In this document: positions 1 through 7,874 of the stretch, in pieces
How the letters are laid out: each line of letters opens with the position of its first letter
Position numbering within the stretch: the stretch's first letter is position 1
Origin: Roseateles sp. YR242
GTDB lineage: Bacteria; Pseudomonadota; Gammaproteobacteria; Burkholderiales; Burkholderiaceae_C
NCBI RefSeq assembly: GCF_900109745.1
Contig: NZ_FOAV01000004.1
Span: 180,245-244,244 of the forward strand
DNA length: 64,000 bases
Direction: 5' to 3'
The notes under the pieces: model-generated
What the model saw: the letters and a program-made list of their open reading frames with translations, nothing else
What the model was told of the DNA's origin: nothing
Database searches by the model: none
Translations under genes and position numbers: made by a program

Positions 1-2
1 GT

Positions 3-71
3 TATGCACGCTCCGGCTTCAAGCGCCTGCCCACCGAGCAACTGGAAGCCGCGATGCGGATGCTGTCCTGA
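3..71 (+). CDS. C-terminal end of an unidentified protein, cut by window edge
   Basis: A reading frame enters at the left edge and stops with TGA at 69-71, eleven bases before the next gene's start. It encodes only about 22 residues, ending in LEAAMRMLS. The frame is plausible because the spacing to the next gene suits an operon. The piece is too short to assign a family; the helical tail resembles the end of a PLP-dependent aminotransferase-like protein, but that is a guess. Confidence 0.4.
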   Translation, partial: YARSGFKRLPTEQLEAAMRMLS

Positions 72-81
72 CCCCTCTGCA

Positions 82-1023
82 ATGTCCGATGCCCTCGATG
101 CACTGCTGCGGCGCGCCGACGCGCTGCTGAACCGCCTGGAGGCGGTCCTCCCTCAACCCCTGACCGCCCCGGACTGGTCTGCGGCCGTGGCCTTCCGCTA
201 CCGCAAACGCGGCGCCAGTGCCCGTCTGGAGCCGGTACGGCAGCTCTCGGGCATCCGGCTGGATGACCTCAAGGAGGTGGAGCCGCAGAAGGAGCGCCTG
301 CTGCGCAACACGCGTCAGTTCGTGGCGGGCCAGCCGGCCAACAACGTGTTGCTGACCGGCGCGCGCGGCACCGGCAAGAGCTCGCTCATCAAGGCCTGCC
401 TGAATGAATTTTCCGGCCAGGGCCTGCGGCTGATCGAGGTCGACAAGGCGGATCTGGTCGACCTGCCGGAACTGGCGGACCTGGTGGCCGACCGCCCCGA
501 ACGGTTTGTGATCTTCTGTGACGACCTCAGCTTCGACGAAGGCGAGGCCGGCTACAAGGCACTGAAGTCCATGCTGGACGGCTCCATCGCCGCCGCCACG
601 GACAACCTGCTCATTTACGCCACCAGCAACCGCCGCCACCTGCTGCCCGAGCAGATGAAGGACAACCTGGCCTACACCCACTCGGAGCGCGACGGCAATG
701 TGGAAGTCCACCCCGGCGAAGCCGTGGAGGAAAAGATCTCGCTCTCCGAGCGCTTTGGCCTGTGGATCAGCTTCTACAGCTTCAGCCAGCAGGAATACCT
801 GGCCATCGTGGCGCAGTGGCTCAGCCATTTTGGTCTGAGCCAGGCGCAGACCGAAGCGGCCCGTCAACCGGCGCTCGTGTGGGCGCTGGAGCGTGGTTCG
901 CGCTCGGGCCGTGTGGCCTACCAATTTGCCCGTGACCTGGCCGGCCGTGGGGGCGTGGACGACAGCACCGCGGCACCGCCACCGCCGGAGACCGACGCGC
1001 CCCAGGGGTTGGACCATGTCTGA
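82..1023 (+). CDS. DUF815-family AAA+ ATPase
   Basis: A 313-residue P-loop ATPase of the DUF815 family (PF05673), whose cellular role is not established. The Walker A motif GARGTGKS lies at about residues 93-100, and a Walker B-like stretch FVIFCDDLSF follows about 50 residues later. The N-terminal 60 residues look helical. The start at 82 was preferred over the in-frame ATG at 4 because the upstream codons overlap the end of the previous gene and are not family-like. The stop overlaps the start of the NUDIX gene, so the two are probably co-transcribed. In many Burkholderiales this ATPase and a NUDIX gene follow secA-argJ; here they precede hisI instead. Confidence 0.88.
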   Translation: MSDALDALLRRADALLNRLEAVLPQPLTAPDWSAAVAFRYRKRGASARLEPVRQLSGIRLDDLKEVEPQKERLLRNTRQFVAGQPANNVLLTGARGTGKSSLIKACLNEFSGQGLRLIEVDKADLVDLPELADLVADRPERFVIFCDDLSFDEGEAGYKALKSMLDGSIAAATDNLLIYATSNRRHLLPEQMKDNLAYTHSERDGNVEVHPGEAVEEKISLSERFGLWISFYSFSQQEYLAIVAQWLSHFGLSQAQTEAARQPALVWALERGSRSGRVAYQFARDLAGRGGVDDSTAAPPPPETDAPQGLDHV

Positions 1024-1501
1024 GGCCGTGCCCGCAACAAATCCGCAGGCGCCCGCGTGGGCCGAAGACCGCGTGCCGGTCGATGTGGCGGTGGGGGTGC
1101 TGGTGCGCCGCGAGCCCGACGGCCACGAGGGCGACTTCCTGCTGACCTCCCGGCCGGAAGGCAAGGTCTATGCGGGCTACTGGGAGTTCCCCGGCGGCAA
1201 GCTGGAGCAGGGTGAGACCGTGGCGCAGGCACTGCGGCGCGAGCTGCAGGAGGAATTGGGCATCACCATCGGCGAGGCCCACCCCTGGAAGGTGGAAATG
1301 ATGGACTACCCGCATGCACGGGTACGCCTGCATTTCTGCAAGGTCTACCAGTGGGAAGGTGATTTCGAGATGCGCGAGCAGCAGGCCATGGCCTGGCAGG
1401 CCCTGCCGGTGCAGGTGCAGCCGGTGTTGCCGGGCACCATCCCGGTCCTGCGCTGGTTCGCCGATGAGCGCGGCCACGTGGGGGCCACCCATGTCGGCTG
1501 A
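1016..1501 (+). CDS. NUDIX hydrolase, MutT-like (8-oxo-dGTP diphosphatase type)
   Basis: A 161-residue NUDIX hydrolase. The Nudix box runs from GGKLEQGE through [10 protein letters not shown], with the metal-binding REXXEE core intact. Family members of this type cleave 8-oxo-dGTP or related nucleotides to keep oxidised bases out of DNA. A GG-EFPGGK run just before the box is typical of MutT. The ATG at 1016 lies inside the end of the DUF815 gene (8-base overlap), which suggests translational coupling. Longer upstream starts in this frame read through an arginine-rich, non-family stretch and were rejected. Substrate specificity cannot be read from the sequence. Confidence 0.85.
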   Translation: MSEAVPATNPQAPAWAEDRVPVDVAVGVLVRREPDGHEGDFLLTSRPEGKVYAGYWEFPGGKLEQGETVAQALRRELQEELGITIGEAHPWKVEMMDYPHARVRLHFCKVYQWEGDFEMREQQAMAWQALPVQVQPVLPGTIPVLRWFADERGHVGATHVG

Positions 1502-1517
1502 GGGCTACACTGCCGCG

Positions 1518-1910
1518 ATGGACTGGCTCGATGAGATCAAGTGGGACGCCGACGGCCTCGTGCCGGTGATTGCGCAGGAGCAGGGCTCCGGCGATGTGCT
1601 GATGTTTGCCTGGATGAACCGCGACGCGGTGGCCCGTACCGCCGAGCTGGGCCAGGCGGTCTACTGGAGCCGTTCGCGCGGCAAGCTCTGGCACAAGGGC
1701 GAGGAGTCCGGCCACGTGCAGCAGGTGCACAGCATCCGCATGGATTGCGACAACGACGTGCTGCTTCTCACCATCACGCAGCACGGCCATGAGCCGGGCA
1801 TCGCCTGCCATACCGGGCGCCACAGCTGCTTCTTCCAGCGCCTGGAGAACGGACGCTGGAGCAGCGTCGAGCCGGTCCTGAAAGACCCGGCCACCATTTA
1901 CAAGCGTTGA
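1518..1910 (+). CDS. hisI: Phosphoribosyl-AMP cyclohydrolase HisI
   Basis: A 130-residue enzyme of histidine biosynthesis that opens the purine ring of phosphoribosyl-AMP. The start [10 protein letters not shown], the aspartate cluster [10 protein letters not shown] (Mg/Zn ligands) and the cysteine motif [13 protein letters not shown] mark the family. An earlier in-frame ATG at 1491, overlapping the NUDIX stop, would add nine residues and is possible. hisE follows three bases downstream. The usual upstream partner hisF is absent and replaced by DUF815-NUDIX, so the his genes are split in this genome. Confidence 0.95.
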   Translation: MDWLDEIKWDADGLVPVIAQEQGSGDVLMFAWMNRDAVARTAELGQAVYWSRSRGKLWHKGEESGHVQQVHSIRMDCDNDVLLLTITQHGHEPGIACHTGRHSCFFQRLENGRWSSVEPVLKDPATIYKR

Positions 1911-1913
1911 GAC

Positions 1914-2306
1914 ATGGCAACCCAACAAGGCCTCAGTGGCGCAGACGTGCTGGCCCACCTCGGTGAGGTGGTGGCGCAGCGCCGCGACGAAGGCGAGCCC
2001 GACAAGAGCTATGTGGCCAAGCTGTTTGCCAAGGGCCTGGACCACATCCTGAAAAAAGTGGGCGAAGAGGCCACCGAGGTGGTGATTGCCGCCAAGGATG
2101 GCGACCCGCAGAAGCTGGTCTACGAGGTCGCGGACCTGTGGTTCCACTCCATCGTGGCGCTGGCGGCACTCAAGGTGGAACCCGCCCAGGTGCTGGCCGA
2201 ACTGGCGCGGCGCGAAGGGCTGTCGGGCCTGGAAGAGTTCGCCGCCCGGAGCCAGACCTTGTCTTCACCACCACCCGCCATCACAGGGAGCGACAACGAT
2301 GAATGA
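1914..2306 (+). CDS. hisE: Phosphoribosyl-ATP diphosphatase HisE
   Basis: A 130-residue cytosolic enzyme that converts phosphoribosyl-ATP to phosphoribosyl-AMP, the step before HisI. It belongs to the all-alpha MazG-like NTP pyrophosphohydrolase fold; the metal-binding helix [15 protein letters not shown] and the later EVADLWFH helix are clear. HisI and HisE are separate proteins here, as is usual in betaproteobacteria, whereas enterobacteria fuse them. Its stop overlaps the next start by eight bases. The last 25 residues are an unconserved tail. Confidence 0.95.
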   Translation: MATQQGLSGADVLAHLGEVVAQRRDEGEPDKSYVAKLFAKGLDHILKKVGEEATEVVIAAKDGDPQKLVYEVADLWFHSIVALAALKVEPAQVLAELARREGLSGLEEFAARSQTLSSPPPAITGSDNDE

Positions 2307-2655
2307 GGATCTGAGCCTGAACACGGTACCCACGGAAAAGCTGGCCAGCCTGAAGCAGCTGACACTGATCGTGTACATCCTGTACGCGCTCAGCTTCTTC
2401 ACCGGCATCACCAGCATCGTGGCCATCATCATCAACTACGTCAAACGTGAAGAGACGGAAGGCACCCTCTATGCCAGCCACTTCACGTGGCAGATCCGCA
2501 CCTTCTGGTGGAGCCTGCTGTGGGCGGTGCTGGGGGTGGTGCTGATGCTGATCGGTGTGGGGGTGGTCATCCTGGCCGTGGACACCATCTGGGTGATCTA
2601 CCGCGTGGTCAAGGGCGTCCTCAACTGGAACGACAACAAGCCCATGCGGGTTTGA
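2299..2655 (+). CDS. Small membrane protein, DUF4870-like
   Basis: A 118-residue inner-membrane protein with a polar N-terminus and three hydrophobic segments (about residues 22-48, 68-92 and a short one before the end). A basic loop, [10 protein letters not shown], followed by a [12 protein letters not shown] stretch is typical of the DUF4870/TMEM family of small membrane proteins. It starts inside hisE and precedes the HIT gene, a position this family often holds in Burkholderiales his-tat clusters. Function is unknown; there is no catalytic signature. Confidence 0.8.
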   Translation: MNEDLSLNTVPTEKLASLKQLTLIVYILYALSFFTGITSIVAIIINYVKREETEGTLYASHFTWQIRTFWWSLLWAVLGVVLMLIGVGVVILAVDTIWVIYRVVKGVLNWNDNKPMRV

Positions 2656-2672
2656 GCCCGGGTGCACCCATC

Positions 2673-3020
2673 ATGAGCCAAGACTCCCACTGCATCTTTT
2701 GCAAGATCGTCGCCGGGCAGATCCCGGCGAAGAAGGCCTATGAGGACGAAGACCTGCTGGTCTTCCACGACATCCACCCCTGGGCGCCCGTGCACATCCT
2801 GCTGATCCCCAAGCTGCACATCGCCAGCATGGCCGAGTTGCAGCCCGAGCATGCGGCCCTGATGGGCAAGATGACGGTACTCGTGCCACGCCTGATGAAG
2901 GAACTGGGCGTGACCAACGGCTTCCGCATGGTGGTCAACACCGGTTCGGATGGCGGCCAGGAGGTGCATCATTTGCACATGCACGCCATGGGCGGCCCGC
3001 GCCCCTGGCTCAAAGGCTGA
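2673..3020 (+). CDS. hinT: HIT-family purine nucleotide phosphoramidase (HinT-like)
   Basis: A 115-residue histidine-triad protein. The start CIFCKIVAGQIPAKK and the C-terminal triad HHLHMHAMGG, with the catalytic central histidine, place it in the HinT branch, which hydrolyses AMP-lysine-type phosphoramidates. The N-terminal CxxC is shared by many HinT proteins. It lies between the small membrane protein and tatA, the usual place in betaproteobacterial his-hinT-tat clusters. The ATG at 2673 gives the standard N-terminus; the long upstream extension was rejected because it overlaps the membrane-protein gene out of frame. Confidence 0.92.
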   Translation: MSQDSHCIFCKIVAGQIPAKKAYEDEDLLVFHDIHPWAPVHILLIPKLHIASMAELQPEHAALMGKMTVLVPRLMKELGVTNGFRMVVNTGSDGGQEVHHLHMHAMGGPRPWLKG

Positions 3021-3259
3021 ACTCAAAGGCCGAACCGCACTGAACCTCGTGCTGATCACCCACCGAACCCGCACCGATCAGCAAACTGCGGCTTAAGCGC
3101 TGCGATTTGATCAAAAAACCGGCTCAAGCACCGGTGGAGAGCGCGGAATCCCCCTCCGCGGAGGCATATGTCGCTCATGCGGGCAGGGGATGGTGCGCAT
3201 AGGACGTGTCCGTGTCACGCGGGGCCACTAGAATTTCGGTATCCACTCTGGAGAATGTC
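3021..3259 (+). promoter_or_regulatory. hinT-tatA intergenic region with probable tat promoter
   Basis: A 239-base gap. It contains a 12-base perfect palindrome CCTCCGCGGAGG at 3153-3164. A -10-like hexamer TAGAAT at 3229-3234 would place transcription about 20 bases before the tatA ATG; the -35 region is weak. GGAGA at 3250-3254 is the likely tatA ribosome binding site. The same TAGAAT hexamer occurs upstream of petA and of the tRNA gene. No protein gene is visible here. Confidence 0.45.
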
Positions 3260-3487
3260 ATGGGTAGTATGAGCATCTGGCACTGGCTGATCGTGCTGGT
3301 GGTCGTCATCGCAGTGTTCGGCACCAAGAAGCTGCGCAATGTTGGCGGCGACCTGGGCGCTGCGGTCAAGGGTTTCAAGGACGGCATGCGTGATGGCGGC
3401 ACCGACGCCCCGCCACAGCAGGTGGCCAACAGCACCAAGGCCACCGACCCCAATACGGTGGACGTTGACGCCAAGCCTCGTCACTGA
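3260..3487 (+). CDS. tatA: Twin-arginine translocase subunit TatA
   Basis: A 75-residue protein that forms the pore component of the Tat system, which exports folded proteins across the inner membrane. One N-terminal membrane helix (about residues 5-22) is followed by the amphipathic helix [20 protein letters not shown] and a polar tail. This start was chosen over an in-frame ATG 54 bases earlier because of a well-placed GGAGA and because TatA proteins begin just before the membrane helix. NapA, encoded in this window, carries a Tat signal and is a likely client. Confidence 0.95.
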   Translation: MGSMSIWHWLIVLVVVIAVFGTKKLRNVGGDLGAAVKGFKDGMRDGGTDAPPQQVANSTKATDPNTVDVDAKPRH

Positions 3488-3495
3488 GCCGGCGC

Positions 3496-3978
3496 ATGAT
3501 CGATTTCGGCTTTGACAAGCTGATCCTGATTGGCGGGGTCGCGCTGGTCGTGCTCGGCCCGGAGCGTCTGCCCCGGGTGGCCCGTACCGTCGGAACCCTG
3601 CTGGGCAAGGCGCAGCGCTACGTCTCTGACGTGAAGGCCGAGGTGAACCGGTCCATCGAACTGGAAGAGCTTCAGAAGATGAAGTCCCAGTTCCAGACCG
3701 CGGTCAACGACGTCGAGCACAGCGTCCGTCAGGAAGTCGATTCGGCGCATCAGGCCATCCACTCCACCTGGTCCGACCTGGCGGTGGAAGGGGGCTCGAC
3801 CGAGGCCGCCCTCGCCGCCGCCGCGCCGGTACCGGTCTACAGCCACCCCGGGAAGAACTGGCGCCTCAAGCGGGGTACCACGCCGCTTTGGTACAAGCAG
3901 CGGCAAGGTGTGCGCAGGCATACCCAGTCCGGCGCGGCCCGCGTGGCGCGTTTCCGTCCCCCACGCCGAGCTTCATGA
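3496..3978 (+). CDS. tatB: Twin-arginine translocase subunit TatB
   Basis: A 160-residue partner of TatC in recognising twin-arginine signal peptides. The N-terminus MIDFGFDKLILIGGVALVVLG is the TatB membrane helix, followed by PERLPRVARTVG and a long amphipathic, charged helix up to about residue 85. The C-terminal third is rich in alanine and then arginine and is not conserved. The gene lies eight bases after tatA, and its stop overlaps the tatC start, so the three genes form one unit. Confidence 0.95.
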   Translation: MIDFGFDKLILIGGVALVVLGPERLPRVARTVGTLLGKAQRYVSDVKAEVNRSIELEELQKMKSQFQTAVNDVEHSVRQEVDSAHQAIHSTWSDLAVEGGSTEAALAAAAPVPVYSHPGKNWRLKRGTTPLWYKQRQGVRRHTQSGAARVARFRPPRRAS

Positions 3979-4793
3979 GCAGCCCCCAAGACGACACGCC
4001 GAAAGACGAACTGGCCGGTACCGAACAGCCCTTTGTCTCCCACCTCATGGAACTGCGCGACCGGTTGATCCGGGCGTTGCTGGCCGTGGGCCTGGCCTTT
4101 GGCGTGCTGTGCCTCTACCCGGGGCCCGGCGGCCTGTTCGACCTGCTGGCCGTGCCGCTGGTGTCGCACCTGCCGCAGGGCAGTTCCATGATCGCCACCA
4201 ACGTGCTCTCGCCGTTCCTGGTGCCGCTCAAGATCACCTTGCTGTCGGCCTTCCTGGTCGCGTTGCCGGTGGTGCTCTACCAGGTGTGGGCGTTTGTGGC
4301 ACCTGGGCTCTATTCCCATGAAAAGCGGCTGGTGCTGCCCCTGGTGGTCTCCAGCACGCTGCTGTTCTTTGCGGGCGTGGCGTTCTGCTACTTCGTGGTG
4401 TTCGCCAAGGTCTTCACCTTCATCCAGAGCTTTGCACCCAAGAGCATCACGGCAGCGCCGGACATCGAGGCCTATCTCGGCTTCGTGATGAACATGTTCA
4501 TCGCCTTCGGCGCCGCCTTCGAGGTGCCGGTGGTGGTGGTGGTGCTGGCGCGCATGGGCCTGGTCACGGTGGAGCAGCTCAAGCAGTTCCGCGGCTACTT
4601 CATCGTGCTGGCCTTTGTCATCGCGGCGGTCATCACGCCGCCCGACATCGTCTCGCAGCTGGCGCTGGCCATCCCGATGTGCATCCTCTATGAGGTGGGC
4701 ATCTGGGCATCCAATGCCTTTGCCCGCTACAGCCGGGCGCCGGAGGAAGCCGCCGGTACGGATGCCGCTGAGAACGGCAACGGCCCGGCATGA
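3975..4793 (+). CDS. tatC: Twin-arginine translocase subunit TatC
   Basis: A 272-residue inner-membrane protein, the signal-peptide receptor of the Tat system. Six hydrophobic segments are visible. The conserved motifs HLMELRDRLIRAL near the N-terminus, VWAFVAPGLYSHEKR after the second helix and AAVITPPDIVSQ between helices five and six are all intact. The ATG at 3975 overlaps the tatB stop; an upstream extension in frame is only tatB read in another frame. The neighbour downstream is convergent. Confidence 0.96.
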   Translation: MSSPQDDTPKDELAGTEQPFVSHLMELRDRLIRALLAVGLAFGVLCLYPGPGGLFDLLAVPLVSHLPQGSSMIATNVLSPFLVPLKITLLSAFLVALPVVLYQVWAFVAPGLYSHEKRLVLPLVVSSTLLFFAGVAFCYFVVFAKVFTFIQSFAPKSITAAPDIEAYLGFVMNMFIAFGAAFEVPVVVVVLARMGLVTVEQLKQFRGYFIVLAFVIAAVITPPDIVSQLALAIPMCILYEVGIWASNAFARYSRAPEEAAGTDAAENGNGPA

Positions 4794-4806
4794 CGCGATG
4801 AGCGGC

Positions 4807-5977
<1,171 letters not shown>

Positions 5978-5979
<2 letters not shown>

Positions 5980-6730
5980 GGCACAACGCACGGAGCTGGA
6001 GCGGCTGCTCGCCGCCACACTGGAGCCCTCGCGCTTCAAGGATTATGGGCCGAACGGTCTGCAGGTCGAGGGCAAGGCGCAGATCCGGCACCTTGTTTGT
6101 GGGGTGACGGCCAGCCTGGCGCTGATTGACGCGGCCATCGAGGCGGGGGCGGACGCCATCCTCGTGCACCACGGATTGTTCTGGCGCGGCCAGGACGGCC
6201 GTGTGGTCGGCTGGATGAAGCAGCGCTTGTCCCGCCTGTTGGCGCACGACATCAACCTGTTCGCATATCACCTGCCGCTGGATGCGCATCCTGAACTGGG
6301 CAACAACGCGCAGTTGGCGCGGCACCTGGGGTGGGCGTCCGATGGGCACTTCGGTGAGCAGGACCTGGGTGCCATCGGCGAGTTGCCTACCGCGTTGGCC
6401 GACCTGCCCTCGCTGAGCCATCACATCGAACAGCGCCTGGGGCGGGCCACCGTGCAGGCGGTGGGCGATGGGCGGCCCCTGCGGCGTGTGGCCTGGTGCA
6501 CGGGTGGGGCACAGGGCTATTTTGAAGCGGCCATTGCCGCTGGCGCGGACGTGTTCATCACAGGCGAGATCTCGGAGCCGCAGGCGCACTACGCGGCCGA
6601 GACCGGGGTGGCCTTCATCGCGGCTGGCCACCATGCCACCGAGCGATATGGCGTGCAGGCGCTCGGGCAGCAGGTGGCGGAGAAGCTGGGCCTGCAGTAC
6701 CAGTTCATCGACATCCCGAATCCAGCATGA
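5978..6730 (+). CDS. Nif3-like dinuclear metal-centre protein
   Basis: A 250-residue member of the Nif3/GTP cyclohydrolase I type 2 family, a hexameric toroid with a two-metal site. The ligand motifs LVHHGLFW at about residue 61 and AGHHATERYG near residue 210 are intact, and FKDYGPNGLQVEG at the N-terminus is characteristic. The biochemical role is unsettled; the family is widespread and often listed as a putative hydrolase. Its ATG shares two bases with the ATG of the divergent protease gene, and its stop overlaps the pdxA start (ATGA). Confidence 0.92.
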
Positions 6731-7779
6731 ACACAGGGACTGCAGTGAACCCCGACCGCCCGCCATTGCTCATCACCATGGGGGACGCCTGCGGCATCGG
6801 GCCCGAGGTGGCGGTGGCGGCCTGGGCGGCGGATCGTGGCACGGACCTGCGGCTGGTCGGCGACGTGGGCGTGTTCCGGCGCGCCATCGGCGTGCTGGGC
6901 CTGTCCCTGCCGGTGGCCCGGTTGACGGCGCCTGACGACGAGGCGCCGCCGGACTGTCTGCCGGTGTGGCAGCCGCCGGGCTTGCCTGCCGGCCTGCTGG
7001 ACCAACCCGTGGGCCGGATCAGCGGCGTGGCGGGCGCGGCGGCGGCGCGCTGCATCGAGGCGGCGGTGGCAGAGCAGCGGGCAGGGCGCTCCAGCGCCTT
7101 GGTCACCGCGCCCATCCACAAGGAGGCGCTGCATGCGGCCGGGGTCCCGTACCCGGGCCACACCGAGATGCTGCAGGCCTTGTGCGTGGACGCGCAGGGC
7201 CAGGTGCCGCCGGTGCGCATGATGCTGGCCAACGACCAGTTGCGGGTGGTGCTGGTGACCATCCATGTGGCCTTGCGCCAGGCGGTGGACATGATCACCA
7301 CCGGCCGTGTGCTGCAGACCTTGCGCATCACCGATGCCGCGCTGCGGCGTTCCGGTATTGACGCGCCACGCATCGCCGTGGCGGGCCTGAATCCGCATGC
7401 AGGGGAGGGGGGGCTGTTTGGGGACGAGGAGATCCAGCACATCACGCCAGCGATCGCGCAGGCCCGTTCATTGGGCATCAACGCCACGGGCCCCTTTGCC
7501 CCGGACACCATCTTCATGCGGGCCCGCCATGCGCCCCCGGCTCACCCGGGCGAGTTCGATGCCGTGGTGGCGATGACCCATGACCAGGGGCTGATCCCCG
7601 TGAAATACCTGGGCGTGGAGGATGGGGTGAACGTGACGCTGGGCCTGCCCCTGGTGCGGACCAGCCCGGACCACGGCACCGCCTTCGATATCGCCGGCAC
7701 GGGCCGGGCGGACCCGTCCAGCACGGCCGCTGCCATCCGGATGGCACGTCAACTGAGTGGGGCGCTGGCAGGGGCCTGA
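6727..7779 (+). CDS. pdxA: 4-hydroxythreonine-4-phosphate dehydrogenase PdxA
   Basis: A 350-residue NAD-dependent oxidoreductase of the DXP-dependent pyridoxal phosphate pathway. The N-terminal LLITMGDACGIGPEV, the TAPIHKEAL active-site segment, the metal-ligand histidines in VPYPGHTEML and GLNPHAGEGG, and MTHDQGLIPVKYL are all present. The ATGA overlap with the Nif3 gene supports this start and indicates coupled translation. Length is normal. Downstream lies a hairpin and then a convergent gene. Confidence 0.96.
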   Translation: MNTGTAVNPDRPPLLITMGDACGIGPEVAVAAWAADRGTDLRLVGDVGVFRRAIGVLGLSLPVARLTAPDDEAPPDCLPVWQPPGLPAGLLDQPVGRISGVAGAAAARCIEAAVAEQRAGRSSALVTAPIHKEALHAAGVPYPGHTEMLQALCVDAQGQVPPVRMMLANDQLRVVLVTIHVALRQAVDMITTGRVLQTLRITDAALRRSGIDAPRIAVAGLNPHAGEGGLFGDEEIQHITPAIAQARSLGINATGPFAPDTIFMRARHAPPAHPGEFDAVVAMTHDQGLIPVKYLGVEDGVNVTLGLPLVRTSPDHGTAFDIAGTGRADPSSTAAAIRMARQLSGALAGA

Positions 7780-7801
7780 GACGGGGTAATAGTCTCGCTG
7801 G

Positions 7802-7826
7802 CGGACAGGCCATCAGTGTCTGTCCG
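7802..7826. terminator. Hairpin between convergent pdxA and DUF1631 genes
   Basis: CGGACAG at 7802-7808 pairs with CTGTCCG at 7820-7826 around an 11-base loop. There is no clear T-tract, so termination here may be weak. The following bases up to 7874 are a degenerate run of CTGTCCGA-like units, which makes other pairings possible. Confidence 0.45.
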
Positions 7827-7874
7827 GCAGTCCCTCTGTCCGAATCTTTCCGACTCTGTCCGACTGTCCGTCTG

